Shown: one piece after another, positions 1 through 4,476 of the stretch
Layout of the letters: each line of letters begins with the position of its first letter
Position numbering within the stretch: position 1 is the stretch's first letter
Origin: Promethearchaeia archaeon
GTDB lineage: Archaea > Asgardarchaeota > Lokiarchaeia > Sigyniarchaeales > SOKP01
Length of the DNA stretch: 7,034 nucleotides
Direction of reading: 5' to 3'
NCBI GenBank assembly: GCA_029856375.1
Contig: JAHQWX010000095.1
Coordinates: 1-7,034 of the forward strand
The notes under the pieces: model-generated
What the model was told of the DNA's origin: nothing
What the model saw: the letters and a program-made list of their open reading frames with translations, nothing else
Database searches by the model: none
Position numbers and translations under genes: made by a program

Positions 1-803
1 TATTTTAGTTTTACGGTTTTTGCGGTTTCGAACAAATAAGAGAAGTAAAAGGTAGCAGCGGGGCCAAAAGCTATGTGATCTGTTACGATTCCAAAATAGG
101 AAGTTTTTTCAAAGAATTTTTGCGATAGAATTACGAACGCGTCCTTGCCTCCATCGATTACTATTCCGTTCCCAAAAATTTGATCTCTATATCTAATGTC
201 AGATATCTCCTTATATTTCGAGAGCCATTCTTTGTACGCGGGATCCTTCAATGAGCTTTCTTCGACTAATAGTTTTATTTCTATAACGCCTCGGGCTCGG
301 GCCTTACTTACTGTTTCGAAACATTCTTTTACAAATTCTAAATCTGGAGAGACAAAATGTATCGATTTTTTTGCAGATTTCATGAGGCTTAACGCCGAAT
401 TCATGCAATTTTCTTTCCCCCGGTGCACATATAGAGCAATTTTTATGGGGCTTTCTTGGTTTTGATAAATTGGGTTTAATTCTCGAATTATTTTATTCGA
501 ATCCTCTTCAAATTTTTGCATCAGCATTTTTTTTGCAATAAGTAACGCCTCATCAGGAGATTTTGCAAAGTATCGCGAAGGGCGGCTTTCTTCTTCCTTG
601 ATTATAAAAGATTTCTCCTTTTCGAGAATACTTAATATGTTGTAAATTCGCGAATATGGTACGCCAGATACTTCACTTAATTTGCGCGCGTCCATGGGCC
701 CATTACTTACCAACGCGAGATAAATCGATATTTCGTAGTCTGTCAAGCCAATTTCCCTTAGACTTTCTTTGACAGCTTCTGGTATTCCCTTTTCTTCGAC
801 CAT
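1..803 (-). CDS. TrmB-family transcriptional regulator (3' end just off the window)
   Basis: I translated this gene from the ATG at 803-801; the frame stays open for 267 codons to the left edge. The last two bases read TA, so the next codon is a stop or Tyr and the gene is probably all but complete. Residues 15-85 form a TrmB winged helix-turn-helix: the opening LGLTDYEISIYLAL-type pattern is seen as IGLTDYEISIYLAL, then a recognition region around SGVPYSRIYNIL and a wing near RPSRYFAKSPDEAL. Residues 90-110 look helical (linker or dimerisation). Residues 120-260 resemble the PLD-like effector domain of TrmB relatives (SAKKSIHFVSP, then GNGIVIDGGKDAFVIL), without an intact catalytic HxK motif, so it should bind a ligand or DNA rather than cleave. 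A GGAG at 816-813, 9 nt before the ATG, supports the start. Members of this family often sense sugars; the divergent rhamnose isomerase is its most likely target, which is inference. Confidence 0.88.
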   Translation of the reverse strand, partial: MVEEKGIPEAVKESLREIGLTDYEISIYLALVSNGPMDARKLSEVSGVPYSRIYNILSILEKEKSFIIKEEESRPSRYFAKSPDEALLIAKKMLMQKFEEDSNKIIRELNPIYQNQESPIKIALYVHRGKENCMNSALSLMKSAKKSIHFVSPDLEFVKECFETVSKARARGVIEIKLLVEESSLKDPAYKEWLSKYKEISDIRYRDQIFGNGIVIDGGKDAFVILSQKFFEKTSYFGIVTDHIAFGPAATFYFSYLFETAKTVKLK

Positions 804-812
804 TTTTTATCG

Positions 813-816
813 CTCC
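813..816 (-). promoter_or_regulatory. Shine-Dalgarno site (GGAG) of the TrmB-family gene
   Basis: GGAG on the minus strand lies 9 nt before the ATG at 803. It is the only convincing Shine-Dalgarno site among the starts in this window; the four plus-strand genes have none at the usual distance. Confidence 0.5.
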
Positions 817-856
817 GTTTTTAATAATAAGTAATTTATCAATAGATTATTTCAAA

Positions 857-866
857 GTATAAATAA
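857..866 (-). promoter_or_regulatory. Candidate TATA box for the TrmB-family gene
   Basis: Read on the minus strand this is TTATTTATAC. Archaeal spacing of about 25 bp puts the transcript start near 836 and leaves a leader of roughly 33 nt containing the GGAG ribosome-binding site. The assignment rests on sequence and spacing only. Confidence 0.45.
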
Positions 867-948
867 CTTTTTTATTAAAACCTTATGGGATCTAATAGAA
901 TTTCTTACTTTAATATTTTTACTCCTATTTTTGAGAAAAGCAAGTCGG

Positions 949-965
949 AATTTGGTCAAATTTGG
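949..965. repeat. Two AATTTGG direct repeats one helical turn apart
   Basis: AATTTGG occurs at 949-955 and again at 959-965, a 10-bp period. The same stretch contains an inverted pair, AATTT-ggtc-AAATT. It lies in the divergent region between the TrmB-family regulator and the isomerase, about 50 bp before the isomerase TATA element, where an operator could sit. It does not match the TATCAC-N5-GTGATA motif known for Thermococcales TrmB. Confidence 0.3.
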
Positions 966-1016
966 AGGTTATTAAAATAAAAATTATAAGTTCTTTTATG
1001 AGAAGAATAAAATAAG

Positions 1017-1025
1017 ATATAAAAA
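1017..1025 (+). promoter_or_regulatory. TATA box of the rhamnose isomerase gene
   Basis: ATATAAAAA is a good archaeal TATA element. The expected transcript start is near 1047, about 24 nt before the ATG at 1071 and 12 nt before an alternative in-frame GTG at 1059. No Shine-Dalgarno sequence precedes either start. Confidence 0.6.
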
Positions 1026-1070
1026 GATTCAAAGCTAATTTTGTCATTAATATCGTAAGTGGTTTCGGAT

Positions 1071-2255
1071 ATGACCGATGAGTTTGAAATATTGAGTAAA
1101 AAATTAGAGCAAAGAAATGTAAATGTCGAGCAAACAATTAAAAAGCTCGAAAATTTTAAAATTGGTACTCCTTCTTGGGGATATTCGGAAGGAGGGACTA
1201 GATTTCATGTTTTTCAAGACCCATACGCGGCTAGAGATATAATTGAGAGATTAGACGACGCAGCTCAAGTGAATAAATACACGGGAATAGCACCAGAATT
1301 TGCTATACATATTCCTTGGGATAAAGCAGAATCTTATAACGAAATAGCAGATTACTCTCAAGATTTAGGGATGAAAATTACAGCTGTAAATCCTAATTTG
1401 TTCGAAGAGGAAGAGTATAAGTATGGTAGTTTATGTAATTCTAAACCAGAAATTCGAAAAAAAGCTCTTGAACATGTGATGGAATGCTTAGACATTTGCA
1501 AAATTTTGCGAGCGCCGTATTTAAGCTTATGGTTTCCGGATGGAACTAACTTTCCTGGGCAAGGAGATTTCGTAAAAAGAAAAAAGTGGATGTTAGAATC
1601 GTTAAAAGAAGTCTATGCAGCCATGCCAGATTTTGTGATTATGCTTTTAGAGTACAAATTTTTTGAACCCGCGTTTTACCATACAGATATACCAGATTGG
1701 GGGCAAGCTTATTTATTATGTAAGAAGCTTGGAGAGAGAGCGAAGGTTCTCGTAGATTTAGGTCATCATCCTCATGGCACCAATATCGAATTTATTGTCG
1801 CAAATTTGGTCGACGAGGGATTTCTAGGTGGATTTCACATGAATTCGAGAAAATATGCCGACGACGATTTAACTACGGGTTCTCTTAATTTATACGAACT
1901 ATTCCTAATTTTCTGGGAATTAATTAAAGGAAATGCCGACGATTCTAGAAAGACTGGATTCATGCTCGACCAAAGTCACAATCTAAAATCGAAAATTGAG
2001 GCAATGATACAATCGGTACTTACAGCACAAGAAGTATATGCAAAGTCATTAACTATCGATAGAAGTCGATTGGAAAATGCGCAGGAGAATCAAAATATCA
2101 TTAATGCAGAAACATGTTTAAAAGATGCATTTTTTACCGATGTTAATCCAATTTTAGTGAGATTCAGAGAAGGTAAAGGATTACCCCAAGATCCATTAAA
2201 GGCATTTCTTGATTCGGGATATAAAGCACAAATCCTTAAAAAGCGAAGACTATAA
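1071..2255 (+). CDS. rhaI: L-rhamnose isomerase, Pseudomonas stutzeri type
   Basis: A 394-residue xylose-isomerase-like TIM-barrel enzyme expected to interconvert L-rhamnose and L-rhamnulose in the cytoplasm. The P. stutzeri enzyme also acts on other aldoses such as D-allose, so the substrate here could differ. Counting from the ATG at 1071, family landmarks are present in order: TPSWG and GGTRF near 34-44, HIPWDK (His80), WFPDGTNFPGQ near 154-164, E194-Y-K196, VDLGHH (Asp229, His232), GFHMNSRKYADDD (His256, Asp264, Asp266) and MLDQSHN (Asp300). As I recall the P. stutzeri enzyme, its metal ligands Glu219, Asp254, His257, His281, Asp289, Asp291 and Asp327 all have counterparts here, six of them at a constant offset. 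The length is slightly below the roughly 430 residues of that enzyme, mainly at the ends. A GTG at 1059 would add four residues. No kinase or aldolase gene for the rest of rhamnose breakdown is in the window. Confidence 0.9.
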   Translation: MTDEFEILSKKLEQRNVNVEQTIKKLENFKIGTPSWGYSEGGTRFHVFQDPYAARDIIERLDDAAQVNKYTGIAPEFAIHIPWDKAESYNEIADYSQDLGMKITAVNPNLFEEEEYKYGSLCNSKPEIRKKALEHVMECLDICKILRAPYLSLWFPDGTNFPGQGDFVKRKKWMLESLKEVYAAMPDFVIMLLEYKFFEPAFYHTDIPDWGQAYLLCKKLGERAKVLVDLGHHPHGTNIEFIVANLVDEGFLGGFHMNSRKYADDDLTTGSLNLYELFLIFWELIKGNADDSRKTGFMLDQSHNLKSKIEAMIQSVLTAQEVYAKSLTIDRSRLENAQENQNIINAETCLKDAFFTDVNPILVRFREGKGLPQDPLKAFLDSGYKAQILKKRRL

Positions 2256-2280
2256 CTATTTATGTAAACATATTTGATAC

Positions 2281-2292
2281 TTTGTTAACAAA
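2281..2292. repeat. 12-bp perfect palindrome TTTGTTAACAAA
   Basis: A perfect dyad 26 bp after the isomerase stop and about 190 bp before the lrp-like start. The lack of a loop argues against a hairpin terminator. It could be a protein-binding site or chance in A+T-rich DNA. Confidence 0.25.
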
Positions 2293-2313
2293 ATAGCTAA
2301 TTACCTATTACAA

Positions 2314-2328
2314 TTTTTAATATTTTTT
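2314..2328 (+). terminator. Candidate oligo-T terminator after the isomerase gene
   Basis: T5 (2314-2318) and T6 (2323-2328) runs lie about 60-75 nt after the stop codon, with no upstream stem, as in archaeal oligo-T termination. Confidence 0.45.
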
Positions 2329-2353
2329 GATTATTTTGAATATCGTTATTAGG

Positions 2354-2389
2354 GAAAATGAATTTTCAATTTCTGAAAATGATAATTTT
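2354..2389. promoter_or_regulatory. Candidate tandem operator upstream of the lrp-like gene
   Basis: GAAAATGA at 2354-2361 recurs at 2375-2382, 21 bp later (two helical turns), each followed by an ATTTT run. The first copy is a dyad, GAAAAT-ga-ATTTTC. The second GAAAAT also pairs with ATTTTC at 2362-2367, so the half-sites alternate. The array runs into the TATA element, where Lrp/AsnC regulators commonly bind as phased multimers. Autoregulation is inferred. Confidence 0.45.
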
Positions 2390-2394
2390 ATAAA
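2387..2394 (+). promoter_or_regulatory. TATA box of the lrp-like gene
   Basis: TTTATAAA predicts a transcript start near 2416 and a leader of about 55 nt before the ATG at 2472. The candidate operator motif ends exactly 5 nt upstream, over the expected position of the TFB-recognition element. Confidence 0.5.
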
Positions 2395-2471
2395 GATATA
2401 TTAATTTTAGATCCGTGAGCATAAGGATATTATCAAAAAATAACATAAAGAATTGAAAGTTGATAAAGAAA

Positions 2472-2900
2472 ATGGATCCAATTGATCTAAGAATTTTAGA
2501 AGAATTAAAAGAAGACTCTAGAAAATCTTTTAGCGAAATAGCGCAAAATGTAGGAAGAACTGAAGCAACCGTTAGGAGAAGAGTTAATCACTTGAAGGAG
2601 TCGGGAATCATCAAACGCTTTACAATAGCGTATGAGGCGACCAACAAGCCCAAGATTAAAGCAACAGTAGAGATTGAACCAGATTTCAAAAGGATAAAAG
2701 AAATTTGCGCAGCGCTTTCAAAGGTTGAAGAAGTAACCGATATTTGGCGCTTAAGTGGGGATTGTGGAATTTTCTTAAAGGTAGAAATTGATTCAATAGA
2801 AAAATTTAATCCACTTATTGAAAACAAACTTTCGACCGTACCCGGCGTGCAGATTAAAGAGACTTGTTTTATTACCCAAGAGATAAAAAGCAAATATTAA
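2472..2900 (+). CDS. Lrp/AsnC-family transcriptional regulator
   Basis: A 142-residue feast/famine regulator, the usual family length. Residues 1-55 are the winged helix-turn-helix: it opens MDPIDLRILEELKEDSRKSF, followed by EIAQNVGRTEATVRRRVNHL and SGIIKRF. Residues 62-142 are the RAM ligand-binding and oligomerisation domain (ATVEIEPDF, then RLSGDCGIFLKVEI and VPGVQIKETCFI). The start at the ATG 2472 matches the normal family N-terminus; an upstream in-frame TTG at 2460 would add four residues with no support. No Shine-Dalgarno site is visible. Such proteins form dimers to octamers and respond to amino acids; archaeal relatives such as LysM control lysine biosynthesis. It is followed after 122 bp by a homocitrate/isopropylmalate synthase-family gene whose promoter shares a motif with its own, so that enzyme is the likely target. 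The effector cannot be read from the sequence. Confidence 0.92.
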   Translation: MDPIDLRILEELKEDSRKSFSEIAQNVGRTEATVRRRVNHLKESGIIKRFTIAYEATNKPKIKATVEIEPDFKRIKEICAALSKVEEVTDIWRLSGDCGIFLKVEIDSIEKFNPLIENKLSTVPGVQIKETCFITQEIKSKY

Positions 2901-2937
2901 ATCGGTTTTAAGACCATAAATGAGTCGTATAGGGCTT

Positions 2938-2959
2938 CATTTTCAATTTTTTTAAAATG
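2938..2959. promoter_or_regulatory. Candidate operator shared with the lrp-like promoter
   Basis: This is an inverted repeat, CATTTT (2938-2943) and AAAATG (2954-2959), around a T-rich spacer. Its ATTTTCAATTT plus AAAATG parts are identical to 2362-2381 in front of the lrp-like gene, with a spacer of 4 nt here and 3 nt there. Both copies end 5 nt before a TATA-like element. The T7 run inside it (2947-2953) could alternatively, or also, terminate the lrp-like transcript. Confidence 0.45.
2947..2953 (+). terminator. Candidate oligo-T terminator of the lrp-like gene
   Basis: A T7 run begins 47 nt after the stop codon at 2900. It is the only long T tract between the two genes and overlaps the candidate operator, so the two readings compete. 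Confidence 0.35.
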
Positions 2960-2964
2960 TACAA

Positions 2965-2974
2965 TAAATAAAAA
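2965..2974 (+). promoter_or_regulatory. Candidate TATA element of the homocitrate/isopropylmalate synthase-family gene
   Basis: TAAATAAAAA predicts a transcript start near 2995 and a leader of about 28 nt that would contain the 19-bp palindrome. AATTTAT at 2991-2997 is an alternative; it would make the mRNA nearly leaderless and put the palindrome between TATA and start site. Confidence 0.4.
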
Positions 2975-3001
2975 TAATAGAATATTGTGTAATTTATCCA
3001 A

Positions 3002-3020
3002 CAATAAATTAAATTTATTG
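3002..3020. promoter_or_regulatory. Perfect 19-bp palindrome before the start codon, candidate operator
   Basis: CAATAAATT and AATTTATTG flank a single central A and are perfectly complementary over 9 bp. The palindrome ends 2 nt before the ATG at 3023, at or just after the predicted transcript start, where a bound repressor would block transcription. A hairpin with a one-base loop is not feasible, so a protein site is more likely. Chance cannot be excluded in DNA this rich in A and T. Confidence 0.4.
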
Positions 3021-3022
3021 CA

Positions 3023-4357
3023 ATGAGTTATCGATTCACGAAAGAGGAATTAAAAGAGTTATTATTCGATTTTAACTCAATAGAAAATGTACTTCCCTCA
3101 AATAAACCTTCTAAAGTGTGCATTTGGGACGAAACTCTAAGGGATGGAGAGCAAAGCCCGGCAGTTTTTTTGACTATTGACGAAAAAATCCATCTTTCAA
3201 AATTACTTGACGAAATTGGTGTGAAGTTGATCGCGGTTGGTTTTCCAGCAGTCTCCAAATCCGAAAAAGAAATAGTGAAGGTTTTAATGAAGGAGAATCA
3301 TAATAATGCCGCAATTTTAGCCGTTGCAAGGCCAAGAAAGGAAGATATTGACGCATGTATTGAGAGCGATGCGAAAGAGATCGTTATTTTCATGCCAATC
3401 TCTGACTTTTTCATCAAGATGTTAAAGCTGACGCAAGAAAAGGAATTAGAAATAATTACAAACGGTATTACTTACGCAAAAGATCATGGCTTAAAAGTAA
3501 ACTGGGTGTCGGAAGATTGCACGCGAGCACAATTAGATCACCTTTTAAATGTCTTTAAAACTGCTATATCAGCGGGTGCGGAAAGAATTGTGATTGGTGA
3601 TACAGTTGGAGTTTTGACTCCTTATTCTACTAAATTTTTAGTTCACCAGATCATGGACAAAGTATTGCAGAATCAGAATAATATTCATCTTGGAATTCAT
3701 TGCCACGATGATTTCGGAGTTGCAGTTGCAAACACAGTTACAGGCGTGTTTGAGGGGTGCACATACCCACACACCTGCATTAATGGTTACGGCGAGAGAG
3801 CAGGGAACGCGGCACTTGAGGAAGTCGTTTTATTATTAGAGAGAAATGGAATTAAGACTGGTATTAAAATGGATAAGTTAAAAGAACTTAGCGAAACAAC
3901 TGAAAAATATTTTGCTCAACCTTTGCAGCTAAATAAGGCCGTTGTTGGGCGTTATGCGTTTGCTCACGAAAGCGGACTACATATTGCGGGAATTCTCGCG
4001 CATCCTTTAAGTTACGAACCGATCAATCCAAAAATGGTGGGCGCCCAAAGAAAATTTTATCTTGGAAAGGGTAGCGGATCGAAATCAATTATTCACGCAA
4101 TTAAAGAAAAATTGACCACTCTTGATTTAAAGTTACCAGATATTTCAGACGAGATTATTAAAAAGGTCGTTGCTGAAGTAAAAGCAAAACACGAGGAGTC
4201 CAGTAAAGAAGACATCCAGAATAGTTTTCAAATCATTAAGCAGGAATTAGAAAAAATTTCGACTGGAGTTTCGGATAAAGACTTTTTTGAAATCGTCAAT
4301 AAATATATGCAACCTATCGCGAAAGAAGACGATTGGTTTAAGAAAAAAGAAAATTAA
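3023..4357 (+). CDS. Homocitrate/2-isopropylmalate synthase-family acyltransferase (DRE-TIM)
   Basis: A 444-residue enzyme expected to condense acetyl-CoA with a 2-oxoacid. The TIM barrel spans about residues 30-300. Visible motifs: DETLRDGEQ (36-44, with the catalytic Arg40 and metal-binding Asp41), SEDCTR (163-168), GDTVG (192-196), the metal pair HCH (His226, His228) followed by DDFG, and GYGERAGNAALEEV (Asn262 as metal ligand). HESGLH (315-320) supplies the catalytic His of the small subdomain, and LGKGSGSKSI replaces the usual GKHSG. The product ends at about the second subdomain, so the C-terminal LeuA allosteric leucine-binding domain of full-length isopropylmalate synthases (over 500 residues) is missing, as in homocitrate synthase, AksA, NifV and some archaeal synthases. 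Homocitrate (lysine or coenzyme B), isopropylmalate and citramalate all remain possible. No partner dehydratase or dehydrogenase is adjacent. The lrp-like neighbour favours an amino-acid role. Confidence 0.88.
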   Translation: MSYRFTKEELKELLFDFNSIENVLPSNKPSKVCIWDETLRDGEQSPAVFLTIDEKIHLSKLLDEIGVKLIAVGFPAVSKSEKEIVKVLMKENHNNAAILAVARPRKEDIDACIESDAKEIVIFMPISDFFIKMLKLTQEKELEIITNGITYAKDHGLKVNWVSEDCTRAQLDHLLNVFKTAISAGAERIVIGDTVGVLTPYSTKFLVHQIMDKVLQNQNNIHLGIHCHDDFGVAVANTVTGVFEGCTYPHTCINGYGERAGNAALEEVVLLLERNGIKTGIKMDKLKELSETTEKYFAQPLQLNKAVVGRYAFAHESGLHIAGILAHPLSYEPINPKMVGAQRKFYLGKGSGSKSIIHAIKEKLTTLDLKLPDISDEIIKKVVAEVKAKHEESSKEDIQNSFQIIKQELEKISTGVSDKDFFEIVNKYMQPIAKEDDWFKKKEN

Positions 4358-4378
4358 ATCGTTTCGTACTTTAATAGC

Positions 4379-4405
4379 TTTTACATTCTTTTAATTTAGA
4401 CTTTT
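4379..4405 (+). terminator. Weak candidate oligo-T terminator after the synthase gene
   Basis: Three T4 runs (4379-4382, 4389-4392, 4402-4405) follow the stop at 4357 with no hairpin. They are consistent with archaeal termination but not distinctive. Confidence 0.25.
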
Positions 4406-4431
4406 CTCAATAGTTAGAAATATATTTGAGA
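4405..4431. promoter_or_regulatory. Candidate dyad TCTCAA-N15-TTGAGA upstream of the HerA-like gene
   Basis: Perfect 6-bp half-sites start at 4405 and 4426, 21 bp apart (two helical turns), and end 11 nt before the TATA element. It differs from the sites at the two upstream promoters. Only one copy is seen, so support is weak. Confidence 0.25.
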
Positions 4432-4442
4432 TTTGTTTTGTA

Positions 4443-4449
4443 TTTATAA
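4443..4449 (+). promoter_or_regulatory. TATA box of the HerA-like gene
   Basis: TTTATAA lies about 30 nt before the ATG at 4477. The predicted transcript start near 4471 would leave a leader of only about 6 nt, so the mRNA is probably leaderless, in line with the absence of a Shine-Dalgarno site. Confidence 0.5.
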
Positions 4450-4476
4450 GATTTCTTAATTTTAGATAGATTTTCA

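Noticed and set aside
196..465. 89-codon open frame on the plus strand
   Set aside because: It is antisense to the TrmB-family gene, whose minus-strand frame shows clear family motifs through this stretch.
964..968. GGAGG resembling a Shine-Dalgarno site
   Set aside because: No start codon follows at a workable distance; the next ATG at 998 opens only a five-codon frame.
925..1137. 70-codon minus-strand open frame in the divergent region
   Set aside because: It overlaps the isomerase start and promoter, is rich in Leu/Ile/Phe as expected from A+T-rich DNA, and has no recognisable motif or ribosome-binding site.
2588..2893. 101-codon minus-strand open frame
   Set aside because: It is the reverse complement of the Lrp/AsnC-family gene; the plus-strand reading carries the full helix-turn-helix and RAM pattern.
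2898..4364. Similar sequence TTAAATCG(G)TTT around the stop codons of the lrp-like and synthase genes
   Set aside because: The match is short, includes the stop codon and A+T-rich flanks, and has no shared structure, so chance is the better explanation.
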